Shown piece by piece: positions 6,894 to 14,581 of a DNA stretch of 43,321 nt. The notes under the pieces were generated by a model, which saw only the letters and a list, made by a program, of their open reading frames with translations, searched no databases and was not told the origin of the DNA. Origin of the DNA: Actinobacteria bacterium OK074 (GTDB lineage: Bacteria; Actinomycetota; Actinomycetes; Streptomycetales; Streptomycetaceae); the NCBI GenBank assembly GCA_001298575.1, contig LJCV01000295.1:1-43321 (forward strand), given 5' to 3'. Position numbers and translations under genes: made by a program. Numbering within the stretch: the stretch's first letter is position 1; each line of letters opens with the position of its first letter.

Positions 6894-7451
6894 CTACAGG
6901 TCGAACTCGAGGTGTTCGACGTCGGTGAACCGGACTTCGTCCAGGCTTCCGGCGCGGCGGCCGCCGTCCTGGAAGTAGACCTCCTTGAGGGCTTCGGCCG
7001 CGATCTCCTGGAGCTCGGTGTCGCTGGCGCCGGCCTCCTGGGCGTCGAAGAGGCGGGCGGCGTAGATGGGCGGCAGGGCGACGGTCAGGTGCCGGATGCG
7101 GTCCTGGTCGGTTGACCCGATCGGCGCGGTGTAGCCCATGCGGGCGCGGGCGTCGATGACGATGCCGCCGGTCGTCGCCGCTTTCTCGCGAGCCTTGGCC
7201 CGGATCTGCGGCTGCCACCGCTTGGTCACCTCGCGCTCCAGGCGCGCGGCGAGGTCGGCCCGCGGCTTCTTGGCCTTGCCCGCCACGTACCGCTCCACCT
7301 GACGCTGGGACATGCCGAGCAGTTCGGCGACGGCCTTCGTGCCGCCGAGCTGCTTGACCATGTACCGCATCTGCGGGCCTGCGGACTTGGGTGCCGGGCG
7401 GGTGAACGCCTTCTGCACGGCCTTGTCCAGGCCGTCCCCGAACATGCTCAT
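6894..7451 (-). CDS. tpg: Telomere terminal protein Tpg
   Basis: A 185-residue protein, the exact family size. It has the hallmark order of Streptomyces Tpg: 'GDGLDKAVQKAFTRPAPKSAG' near the N-terminus, a helix-turn-helix (about 38-60, 'VAELLGMSQRQVERYVAGK'), 'RWQPQIRAKAREKAATTGGI', 'MGYTAPIGSTDQDRIRHLT', and an acidic C-terminal 'VRFTDVEHLEFDL'. Tpg is covalently attached to the 5' DNA ends and primes end-patching synthesis; a Thr at position 114, reported as the attachment site, is present (GST114D). The ATG follows the tap stop by 15 bases and its GGGGAG lies across the tap end, so tap and tpg form one operon. The gene strongly implies a linear replicon. Confidence 0.95.
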   Translation of the reverse strand: MSMFGDGLDKAVQKAFTRPAPKSAGPQMRYMVKQLGGTKAVAELLGMSQRQVERYVAGKAKKPRADLAARLEREVTKRWQPQIRAKAREKAATTGGIVIDARARMGYTAPIGSTDQDRIRHLTVALPPIYAARLFDAQEAGASDTELQEIAAEALKEVYFQDGGRRAGSLDEVRFTDVEHLEFDL

Positions 7452-7466
7452 CGCCTGCGTACTCCC

Positions 7467-9731
7467 CTACTCGCCGTTGTCGACGTCGGTGACGGTGCCG
7501 TCCTTGATGGACCGGGCGAGGTTGAGCTCCGGGGCGTTGAACTTGTCCCGGACCTCTTCGCCCCACAGGACGGTCTGGGTGCCCTCGTGCTTGACCAGGC
7601 CGGGGTTGATGCCGAGCTTGAAGCCGCCGGGCAGCGGCTTGCCCTCCCGGTAGGGCAGGAAGTCCAGCGGGCTCGGTCCGTTCGCGGCGTAGACGACGCA
7701 GTCGGACAGGATCGCGATCGGGTACTGCCCGGTGAACGCCGCGTGCTTGACGATCTTCCTGTGGAGGTTGATCCGGGTGCGGGAGATGACCGCCGCCCGG
7801 ATGTCGGGGCGCCACGTCGGGCGCTCCAGGGCCCGCCACCGCTCGCCCGGCCGCCAGCCCTCACCACGCGGGCGTTCGCGCAGCTTGCCCAGGCCGCCCT
7901 TGACCGTCGCCTTGATCGCCGAGACGACGATCGTCAGCTCCGGGTCGCGCTCCTTGTAGCCGTCCATCGCGGCGAGGAAGTCCTCCGGCGACAGGTCGGC
8001 GTCGACGCCGAGGTCGGCCATCGTGGCGAGGTAGGCGTCACGCAGCCGCCCGTACCAGCCGTCCAGGTAGCGGCCGTTCTCGTACCGGACCCACGCCTCG
8101 ATCGGCGCGACGTCGTAGCCGAGCTCCTGGGCGTAGGCGACGGTGGGCGTCGCGTACCAGGCCGGGCCCGTGGGGCGGTCGCCCTTCGGCGTGAACGGGG
8201 AGGGGAGCAGCGAGCCGTCCAGCTCCACCCACTCCTTGCCGACCTTCACCTTCGACAGGTCGACGTGGGACAGGTCGACCAGCCACGAGCCGGGCAGCTT
8301 CGGGTCGAACCCCGGGTTCTTGACGTGCGTCGGCTCACCGAGGCCGACGTTCAGACCGTTCGCACCGGCGGCGAAGGCCATGTTCACGTCCAGGCCGACC
8401 AGGTAGCGCAGGGTGCACTCGGCATCGGTCATCGGCCGCGCCCAGTCGTACGCCTCCTCGAACAGCTTCTGGTCCGGTCCCCGGACGGTGAAGCGCGGCA
8501 GGTCCTTGAGCAGCGGGTGCCCGTCCGGGGCCTCGCACGGCGCGCAGTCCACCGGGTCCTTACCCAGCGACCCGGGCGTCTTGTCGTCGGCCTGCCGCAG
8601 GGCGCCGGTCTCCTCATCGCGCACGGCGTAGGTCGGCGGGTGCAGCGCGGTCATCAGCTCCAGGCCGGTGACGGCGGTGGAGCCGCGCGGCGTCATCACC
8701 CTCGACGCGTACACGCCCAGGACGCGGGCGAGCTCCGCCGGCGGAAGCTGCGCGGCGTCGCCCCAGAACCGGGCGTCCAGCGCGTTCCACGACGGGATGC
8801 ACAACTGCACGCACTGGCGGTCCGAACCCTTGGCCGGACGGTAGATCCGCGCCCACGGCCCGAAGCCCCTCTTCGTGAGCTTCCAGTCGGCGCGCACCAG
8901 CTGCTTGACGACCTTGTGGCCCTCCGGGATCCGCCCGGCGTCCTTCTCCTCCGCCGTCAGCGAGACCGGGAGGCCGTAGCGCTCACACGCGGCCTCGGTG
9001 AGCACGATCAACGGGTCGGCCGGCCTTCCCGGGCCCGACAGCTTCGGCTGCCCGAGCTTCGCCTCCCTGAGCGTCCAGTCGACCAGGGACGGCAGGCTCT
9101 TGGCGGGCACGTCCAGGACCAGGCCGCCGACGCAGTACGCCAGCACCTTCCCGTCCTCGACATCGACGACCGCCAGCGGTCCGTTCTCGAACCGCGGGTC
9201 GCTCTCGCCCGCCGGGGTTCCGGCCGGGGCCGCCTTCTTCGCGCCGGGGCGGCGGGACGTCGACGGCCTGGTGGTGCTCGCCGGACGGGGCGCGGTGGGA
9301 GTGGGGTAGAGGGATTCGACGACTTCGTCGATCAGGGCGTCCGTCACCTCGGGCATTTCGCCTGACGGGGCGGGGGTCTGGGTGTTCTCGGTTGCAGTCA
9401 TGACCGCAGCCTCGGACGCCTCGCCTGTGGACAGAGATCGGGCTTCCGCCGGGGTGGGCGCGCCGGTGAACGTGGCGGGCACCGGTGCCGGGTAGAGCTC
9501 CGCGAGCTGCTTGAGCAGTCGCGCGTACGCCTCACGCTCCGGGCCGCGCGGCTCGGTCAGCTTCTTCGTCGACTCCCAGGCGGACACCGTGGCCCGCCGC
9601 ACGTGGAGAGCGCCGGCGACATCGTCCAGCGTCAGGCCGTGGGCGACCCGCAGCCGCTTGCGCTCCTCCGCCGACGGCAGAGCAGAGCGGGACGCGACCA
9701 GCGCGTCGACCGCATCGAACATCTCGGACAT
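7467..9731 (-). CDS. tap: Telomere-associated protein Tap
   Basis: A 754-residue protein matching the size and layout of Streptomyces Tap. The N-terminal helix-turn-helix (about 20-55, 'RLRVAHGLTLDDVAGALHVRRATVSAWE') is followed by a Pro/Thr-rich linker (100-180) and a large conserved region with 'RFWGDAAQLPPAELARVLGVYASRV', 'YLVGLDVNMAF' and 'LWGEEVRDKFNAPELNLA'. Tap binds the telomeric 3' overhang and brings Tpg to it. AGGAGGTG lies six bases before the ATG. The operon is transcribed toward the left edge, the usual arrangement near a linear plasmid end. An internal CCTGTGGACAG box lies in the linker-coding part. There is no sign of truncation. Confidence 0.93.
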   Translation of the reverse strand: MSEMFDAVDALVASRSALPSAEERKRLRVAHGLTLDDVAGALHVRRATVSAWESTKKLTEPRGPEREAYARLLKQLAELYPAPVPATFTGAPTPAEARSLSTGEASEAAVMTATENTQTPAPSGEMPEVTDALIDEVVESLYPTPTAPRPASTTRPSTSRRPGAKKAAPAGTPAGESDPRFENGPLAVVDVEDGKVLAYCVGGLVLDVPAKSLPSLVDWTLREAKLGQPKLSGPGRPADPLIVLTEAACERYGLPVSLTAEEKDAGRIPEGHKVVKQLVRADWKLTKRGFGPWARIYRPAKGSDRQCVQLCIPSWNALDARFWGDAAQLPPAELARVLGVYASRVMTPRGSTAVTGLELMTALHPPTYAVRDEETGALRQADDKTPGSLGKDPVDCAPCEAPDGHPLLKDLPRFTVRGPDQKLFEEAYDWARPMTDAECTLRYLVGLDVNMAFAAGANGLNVGLGEPTHVKNPGFDPKLPGSWLVDLSHVDLSKVKVGKEWVELDGSLLPSPFTPKGDRPTGPAWYATPTVAYAQELGYDVAPIEAWVRYENGRYLDGWYGRLRDAYLATMADLGVDADLSPEDFLAAMDGYKERDPELTIVVSAIKATVKGGLGKLRERPRGEGWRPGERWRALERPTWRPDIRAAVISRTRINLHRKIVKHAAFTGQYPIAILSDCVVYAANGPSPLDFLPYREGKPLPGGFKLGINPGLVKHEGTQTVLWGEEVRDKFNAPELNLARSIKDGTVTDVDNGE
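9424..9434. promoter_or_regulatory. CCTGTGGACAG box, copy 2 (inside tap)
   Basis: Part of a 15-bp stretch (TCGCCTGTGGACAGAG, 9421-9436) shared with copy 3 at 13391-13406. It lies within the tap coding sequence, so it may be coincidental coding sequence or an embedded DnaA-type site. Confidence 0.35.
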
Positions 9732-9738
9732 GGAACAC

Positions 9739-9806
9739 CTCCTGACTCACACTCTACCCCATGAACCGTAAGGATCGCGTACTTTCACCGTACGAATACC
9801 GTACGA
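9739..9806 (-). promoter_or_regulatory. tap-tpg promoter region with tandem operator
   Basis: On the minus strand a TAGAGT -10-like hexamer lies about 20 bases before the tap ATG. Upstream are two direct copies of TCGTACGGT (plus-strand ACCGTACGA at 9787-9795 and 9798-9806), 11 bp apart, roughly one helical turn. A related GTACG lies nearby. This looks like the binding site of a repressor, perhaps Tap's own helix-turn-helix. The promoter call is weak; the repeats are directly visible. Confidence 0.5.
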
Positions 9807-9831
9807 CTGGCGTTCGAGGGTGGAAACGCAG

Positions 9832-9862
9832 CGCGGCGCCCCTGCTCAGCAGGGACGCCGCG
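9832..9862 (-). terminator. Hairpin terminator
   Basis: Arms CGCGGCGCCCCTGC and GCAGGGACGCCGCG pair with one mismatch around TCA. It lies just downstream of the minus-strand gene ending at 9881 and upstream of the tap promoter region, so it insulates tap. Confidence 0.75.
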
Positions 9863-9880
9863 GTCGGGTCGGACGGCTGA

Positions 9881-10276
9881 TCAGTCCGACTGGAAGAGGT
9901 CATACCGCGCCGACGTGGTCGTCCACCTCCCGTTGGGGGAGGGAAGGTTCGTGACGGGCCGGACGTACGTGTCGTAGACGAGGAACGCGATGACCGGGGA
10001 GCCGACGCGGCTGTGGGACGCCGGTCCCTCCTTCGCCCGTAGCCTCCAGTTCCCGCCCGGAAGTACGCCGCGGACCTGTGGCGTGTTGTATCGCTCCACC
10101 CGGAGGAAGCCCGGCCGGTCCTTGGCGACCACGAGGCGGCCTTCCGCCTGGTCCAGGATGAGGGCCCTGCCGTCCGCGTCCCAGGACTCGACCAGCACCT
10201 CCAGTTCGTCGTCTTCGCCCTCAGCTGCGTCGGTGTCGGTGAAGTAGGCGTAATAGCGGGCCGGTTGAGTGTCCAT
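9881..10276 (-). CDS. Hypothetical protein, 131 aa
   Basis: I do not recognise this protein. It is acidic at the N-terminus ('DTDAAEGEDDELEVLVES') and then beta-rich, with alternating hydrophobic residues ('GRALILDQAEGRLVVAKDRPGFLRV'). No membrane segment is visible. Codon bias supports coding. The ATG at 10276 has only a weak upstream AAGGG, so it may depend on read-through from the DciA-like gene, which ends 56 bases upstream in the same direction. It closes the presumed replication operon before the terminator at 9832-9862. Confidence 0.6.
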   Translation of the reverse strand: MDTQPARYYAYFTDTDAAEGEDDELEVLVESWDADGRALILDQAEGRLVVAKDRPGFLRVERYNTPQVRGVLPGGNWRLRAKEGPASHSRVGSPVIAFLVYDTYVRPVTNLPSPNGRWTTTSARYDLFQSD

Positions 10277-10331
10277 TCGACGATGGTGACCCTTGGCCCA
10301 CAGAGCAGGGAGGAGATCCAGTCAATTCCGT

Positions 10332-11162
10332 TCACGCCGACTCCTGGAGCCGAGCCGGCTGCGGCAGCACGGCCGAGGTCCCGGCCTCTCTCGCCGCGCG
10401 CTCCGCTCGTGCCCGACGCAGAGCCGCAGCGTGGGAGACGTCGGCCTGGTGACGTCGCTGGGCGCGAGCCGCCGCGATCGGGGCCGGCGCATCGTCCGGA
10501 ACGACGTCGGTCTCGGGGAACGCCCTGCGGGACAGCTCGCGCATCGCCCTGGTTTGCCGCTCCACCGCCTCCGCGATGCCCGGGTCCACCCGGGACGGCG
10601 CGGCGACCTCCTGGTGCGCGGCGAGCGCGCGGCGATAGCCCTCGCACGCCGTCTCCCTGGTCTTCGTCGGACCGGTGGGCGCGGGGGCCGGGTCTGCCGG
10701 TGCGACGTCGGCCGGACCGGGCGCGGGCACGGCGCCGGGCGGCAGGATCCGCAGAGCACGCACGACCGCACGACCCGCTGCCTTGTTGGCGGCTGCGACG
10801 ACACGGGTCTGCTCCAGGCGGGCCTTCGTCGCCCACGCCGACGACTCCGGGCACACCGTGAGCTGGCCGGAGTCCGGGTCGTACGACACGGCGGCGACGT
10901 GCCCGGCGAGCTCGGGGGCGATGGCCGCCCACCGCTCCCGCAGCGTCGCGCCGGCGGCGGGGAGCTCCCAGGCCCGCTCGGTGACCAGCGCGCCGATCGC
11001 CGCGCCCAGGCCCATCGGCTCGCGCCCGTCGCGCCGCACCGCCGTACCGGTCCGCGGCTTCTTCTTCGCCTTCTGGCCGCTGCCGTTCTTCCGGGCCTGC
11101 TCCATCGCGGCCCGCAGCGCGACCCGGGCCAGGTCGACGCCGGACACCTCGCCCTCGCTCAT
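10332..11162 (-). CDS. DciA-like (DUF721) protein, probable helicase loader
   Basis: A 276-residue protein. Residues of roughly 5-150 resemble the DUF721/DciA proteins encoded between recF and gyrB in actinomycete chromosomes: 'GVDLARVALRAAMEQARKNG', a basic stretch, 'REPMGLGAAIGALVTERAWE', 'RWAAIAPELAGHVAAVSYDPDSGQLTV' and 'SSAWATKARLEQ'. DciA proteins interact with the replicative helicase and help load it at origins. The C-terminal 120 residues are a Pro/Ala linker followed by a charged helical tail. The ATG overlaps the stop of the upstream initiator-like gene (ATGA), so the two are co-translated. A plasmid-borne DciA next to an initiator fits helicase recruitment to the plasmid origin, which is inferred. 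Confidence 0.8.
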   Translation of the reverse strand: MSEGEVSGVDLARVALRAAMEQARKNGSGQKAKKKPRTGTAVRRDGREPMGLGAAIGALVTERAWELPAAGATLRERWAAIAPELAGHVAAVSYDPDSGQLTVCPESSAWATKARLEQTRVVAAANKAAGRAVVRALRILPPGAVPAPGPADVAPADPAPAPTGPTKTRETACEGYRRALAAHQEVAAPSRVDPGIAEAVERQTRAMRELSRRAFPETDVVPDDAPAPIAAARAQRRHQADVSHAAALRRARAERAAREAGTSAVLPQPARLQESA

Positions 11163-13339
11163 GCCTGCTCCCAGGTGGTGTGTCCGAGGACCAGGTGGTG
11201 CGTGCCCTCCAGGCGCTGCGCTTCATCGACCAGCCTGTTGCTGAACAGCCTCCTGGCCGACGTCTCGCCGTACTGGTCGATGTGGTCGAACACCACCTGG
11301 TGGTCCTTCATCCCGCGCACCCGCCAGTCGCGGACCTGCTCGGGGGTCAGGTCCTCGAGGACGAGCTCCTGCTCCTGGTCGTCGCCGTCGACCGGGGCGG
11401 TCGCGGCGAACGGGAGCGGCGCGGGCAGGACGACCGGGGCCACCGGCGCGGCCGGGGCCTCGAAGGCCGGCTGCGCGGCCGCGGCTTCGGCACGGGCCTG
11501 AGCTGCGGCGGCCTGCTGCTCGCGGACCTGTGCCCATCGGTGCTCGCGGATCCACGCCTGGGCGGTGACGTCCTGGTGCAGCTGCTGCGCGGTCGCCGCG
11601 CGGCGCTCGGTCTCGGAGGCGTGCGGCATCGCCGCGTCGACGGCGGCCGCGACGGCACGGCGCTGGTCGCGGCGGTCGGCCTGCTTCTCCTCGCAGCGCG
11701 GGCAGTCCTGCCCGGAGTCGAGCAGCACCCGGTCATCGCACCGCACGTCGCCGCACCGCTGCCGCTGGGGCAGGGCCAGGCCGATCAGCCAGCCCACCGG
11801 GTCCTTGATCGGCCCGGCCAGCCGCATCTGGTCCTCCAGGCGCCGGGCGACCCGGTCGGCCAGGATCTGCGGCGCGTCCGTACGGCCGGCGAGGCCGACG
11901 ACCCGGGCCAGCTCGCTACGGGCGGCGGCCTCCACCAGGCGGCGGGCGGCCGGACGCTCCAGGCGCGCCCAAACCAGGTCGACAGGAGCCAGGACGGCCC
12001 GCAGGTCTTCCGGCGGCAGAGGCACCCTCCCCCGCTGCTGCCTGCCCTGACCCGCACCATCCACGACCCGCACCGCAGCACCGGCCACCGGCCCGCAGCC
12101 GCCGTTCATGCCTTCGACGACCGGGGACTTCTCCTGCTGTTCCCCGCGGAGCGGGCCGCCGTCCTCGCGCACGCACGCGCGGTCCGGCAGACCGTGGTTC
12201 CCACCACGGCCTTCGCCGGAAAAGCCACCAGAGAGCTCGAGAGAACCACCAGCAGTAACCCCAGAAGCGTGGAGAGCGTGGTGCTGTGCAGTTGCGGCGA
12301 GGTCTGCCGATCCGGCGATCCCGTCCTGCCCGGCACCCTCGATCCCAGTCGCCACAAGGGTCTCGCCCGTCTCGCCGGACTCAAGATCTCCGGATGCAAT
12401 ACCGGCGAGGTCTGAAAACACGGCGTCCGCGACCCGGCGGGCCTCCCGCACGGCCACACCGTGGGCCTTGGCGACCGGCACCAGGCGCACCCGCGACTGC
12501 GCGTTCAGGCCCGAGCCGGTCTCCTTGCGCACCACGTCCGCGACGCCGTGCTCCTGGAGGCGCTTGAGGACCTTCGCCCCGGCCGCCGCCGTGCAGCCCA
12601 GCAGCCGCGCGACCGTCGCCGCCGGACGCCCACGCTCGGTGTCGACCGACCCGGGGCACAGCTGCAGCCAGCCCGCCGAACCTGTCGTCAGCACCATCAG
12701 CAGCAGCCCGAGCCGATCCGTCGCCGCACCCCGGCCCGTACGCCCGGCGAGCAGCCCGGCCGGGATGGGCGCCTTGTCCTTCGGCGCCCACCCCGGGCCG
12801 AACAGCACCTCGATGAGGCTCAGCAGCACCGCCAGCTCCGAACGGGACAGCGCCAGTGCGTGCCGCCGGTCGCCGGCCTGCTGCGCCCGGCACATCGGGA
12901 CCACCCAGCACTTAAGGCCCGTCGCCCACCCGAGAGCGTTCGTCGCGACGTCCGAGTCGAGGAACCCGGCAGCGCGCAGCTCGGGCAGCACCGTGTGCGC
13001 GACCGTCGACTGGGAGACCCCCAGCCACCGACCGAGCTCCTCCGCCCAGATCGACGTCTCGAAGTCCTTGCGCGCATCCGCCTTCGCGGTCAGCACGACC
13101 GACGCCAGCCGCGTGCCGTCGGACGCACCGGCCAGCGCCGGGGACGTCACGAGCGCGCGCACCGCGGCGAGCAGCCGGGCCCGCATCGTCTTCGACAGCT
13201 GGAGCGGGTTACCCAGCTCCAGCCGCGCGACCGGACCGGCCTGCGCCGGTACCGACCGCAGCCGACGACGCGAGGCCCCGCCGGCGAACTGCGTACGAGG
13301 GCGCGGGAGCACAGCGGCCGACGCCGCCACGGCACTCAC
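11159..13339 (-). CDS. Probable plasmid replication initiator, winged-helix and zinc-binding
   Basis: A 726-residue protein that I take as the Rep protein. One winged helix lies near residues 95-130 ('LGRWLGVSQSTVAHTVLPELRAAG') and a second near 238-270 ('VARLLGCTAAAGAKVLKRLQEHG'). A disordered Gly/Glu-rich linker (about 310-410) precedes a C-terminal part with a zinc-finger-like Cys set around 528-550 ('CGDVRC' then 'CPRCEEK'), a long Gln/Ala helix and an acidic patch. Proteins of this shape are found on Streptomyces plasmids beside replication genes, but I cannot name a close homologue. The GTG at 13339 is preferred because the longer frame starts in non-protein-like sequence; its GGGTGG is weak. 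The gene is coupled to the DciA-like gene. Alternative: a large plasmid transcription regulator. Confidence 0.65.
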   Translation of the reverse strand: MSAVAASAAVLPRPRTQFAGGASRRRLRSVPAQAGPVARLELGNPLQLSKTMRARLLAAVRALVTSPALAGASDGTRLASVVLTAKADARKDFETSIWAEELGRWLGVSQSTVAHTVLPELRAAGFLDSDVATNALGWATGLKCWVVPMCRAQQAGDRRHALALSRSELAVLLSLIEVLFGPGWAPKDKAPIPAGLLAGRTGRGAATDRLGLLLMVLTTGSAGWLQLCPGSVDTERGRPAATVARLLGCTAAAGAKVLKRLQEHGVADVVRKETGSGLNAQSRVRLVPVAKAHGVAVREARRVADAVFSDLAGIASGDLESGETGETLVATGIEGAGQDGIAGSADLAATAQHHALHASGVTAGGSLELSGGFSGEGRGGNHGLPDRACVREDGGPLRGEQQEKSPVVEGMNGGCGPVAGAAVRVVDGAGQGRQQRGRVPLPPEDLRAVLAPVDLVWARLERPAARRLVEAAARSELARVVGLAGRTDAPQILADRVARRLEDQMRLAGPIKDPVGWLIGLALPQRQRCGDVRCDDRVLLDSGQDCPRCEEKQADRRDQRRAVAAAVDAAMPHASETERRAATAQQLHQDVTAQAWIREHRWAQVREQQAAAAQARAEAAAAQPAFEAPAAPVAPVVLPAPLPFAATAPVDGDDQEQELVLEDLTPEQVRDWRVRGMKDHQVVFDHIDQYGETSARRLFSNRLVDEAQRLEGTHHLVLGHTTWEQA

Positions 13340-13393
13340 CGGACCACCCGGATGGACGAAACAGAGATCATCTCGGCAGCCTTGCGCAGGTCG

Positions 13394-13404
13394 CCTGTGG
13401 ACAG
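13394..13404. promoter_or_regulatory. CCTGTGGACAG box, copy 3
   Basis: Lies 55 bases upstream of the initiator GTG. Its minus-strand reading CTGTCCACAGG resembles a DnaA box. Shares 15 bp with copy 2 inside tap. Confidence 0.5.
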
Positions 13405-13606
13405 AGTCCGAGCAGCGGAGAGACCCCTGCTCCCTCCCGTCTGACGGGCAGGAACTTCGGATCGCGTCCCGCCACACGGGAAGCCGCCCGCGAGGACGGT
13501 CCCGTCGACGGAGTTGTGGACGACGTCCGCGAGCGGGTGCACGAGCCGGGCGGCGGGTGCCGCGACCGGACCCGGGGAGACCGCTCCGAAAGCCCCGCGC
13601 TTGTAG

Positions 13607-13644
13607 CTTCCTACCGGAAGACCCTCTTCCTGTACGAACAGGAA
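13607..13644. repeat. Two adjacent CTTCC-type dyads
   Basis: CTTCC-TACC-GGAAG at 13607-13620 is followed by TTCCTGT-ACGA-ACAGGAA at 13627-13644. Both have CTTCCT left arms and 4-base centres. Probable operator or origin-binding sites. Confidence 0.6.
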
Positions 13645-13970
13645 AAGGAGGGAGGAACCGTACGCCGATCCCGTCACACGGGAAGGCCGCCGCGCCTGAA
13701 CCGGGGTGAAACGGACAAGGTCAAGCTGACAGGGGGACACCACTTCGGGCACTATGAGAACGACCTGCCTTCCATATAGCTGGACGGACCAGAGCCCCTC
13801 GGGGCTGGACCGACCTCCTTGCGGATGCGTCAGGGCCGCCCCCTTCGTGAGAAGAGGGCGGACACCGATCGGGTGGGGGGAGATTTCTCCGTCCCTCCCG
13901 GTCCTGCTGAACCGCGTGGCCCCTGTGGTGGGGGCACCGCGGGTGATGCGGATCGGTACTGATCTGGCTG

Positions 13971-14021
13971 TGGTGGCCGTGGTTAGTGGCCGGTGGTACT
14001 GGTGGCCCTGGTTAGGGGCCG
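13971..14021. repeat. Direct repeat, 22 bp, 29-bp period
   Basis: TGGTGGCC-n-TGGTTAG-n-GGCCG occurs at 13971-13992 and 14000-14021, matching at 20 of 22 positions. It lies in the non-coding region between the initiator and the small HTH gene. Confidence 0.65.
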
Positions 14022-14177
14022 AGGTGAAACGAGCGGCTCGGTGAGCCGCGGCTCAGGACCAGCTACGAACTGGGACCTGGGCGACCGACACGGTGGTAAG
14101 CCGGTCGGTAGACGGGCCGCGCGAGGCCAGCGGGAGGTTAGTCCGCTTCTTGGCGCGCGCGGCCGATGGCCACTAGG

Positions 14178-14486
14178 TCATCCCGACCCCCTGGATTCAG
14201 AGGCCGGCGTCGGCATGTCCTCATCCGCTTTCGCGGCCTCGGGAAAGCGTTCTGCGAGGCCCTTGAGGAGACGCAAGTAGTTCTCCCGGTGCGGGCGTCG
14301 AGGGCTGGTCTGGCCCAGCTCCCAGCGTGTGACCGCGACTCTCTTCACGCCCACGGCGTCCGCGACGTCCTGCTGAGTGAGGCCGGCCGCGAGGCGCAGC
14401 TTCGCGCACACCTGCGGAGACGGCAGGGCCTCGGGCAGGCCGTTCAGCAGAGCGTCGACCCGCTGCGAGCGGTCCGAGTCGGACAT
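14178..14486 (-). CDS. XRE-like HTH protein resembling the Tap N-terminus
   Basis: A 102-residue protein with a helix-turn-helix at about residues 28-60 ('KLRLAAGLTQQDVADAVGVKRVAVTRWE'), followed by 'PRRPHRENYLRLLKGLAERFPEA'. The same pattern, RL..A.GLT..DVA.A..V.R..V..WE....PR.P.RE.Y.RLLK.LAE.(F/Y)P, forms the first 80 residues of Tap on this molecule. It thus looks like a free copy of the Tap DNA-binding module. The ATG at 14486 has GGAAGG about 7 bases upstream and is preferred over an ATG five codons earlier. It lies 96 bases downstream of the HTH/TPR regulator gene. It may compete with Tap for DNA or regulate the tap-tpg operon, which is inference. Confidence 0.8.
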   Translation of the reverse strand: MSDSDRSQRVDALLNGLPEALPSPQVCAKLRLAAGLTQQDVADAVGVKRVAVTRWELGQTSPRRPHRENYLRLLKGLAERFPEAAKADEDMPTPASESRGSG

Positions 14487-14581
14487 AGCCACGCCTTCCA
14501 TGATCGTTGTAACTACGAAAGATACACGATCTGATCTCCGCTTGGGAGAAGCGCTCTCCGCGAACTGAGTCCCGTTCGGCA

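Larger units (their letters stand above)
13340..14177. other. Non-coding region upstream of the initiator, possible origin
   Basis: About 840 bases with no convincing gene. It holds a DnaA-box-like CCTGTGGACAG (13394), a dyad CTTCC/GGAAG (13607-13620), a dyad TTCCTGT/ACAGGAA (13627-13644), and two 22-bp near-direct repeats (13971 and 14000). Its place directly upstream of the putative rep gene makes it a candidate for the internal replication origin of the plasmid, which is inferred. Confidence 0.5.

Noticed and set aside
7587..9365. Long plus-strand open frame opposite tap
   Set aside because: Arg/Val/Asp-rich antisense reading of the tap gene with no ribosome binding site; common antisense artefact in GC-rich genes.
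14036..14160. Possible tRNA-like or structured RNA gene
   Set aside because: Some local dyads but no cloverleaf, no TTCGA-type T-loop and no acceptor pairing.
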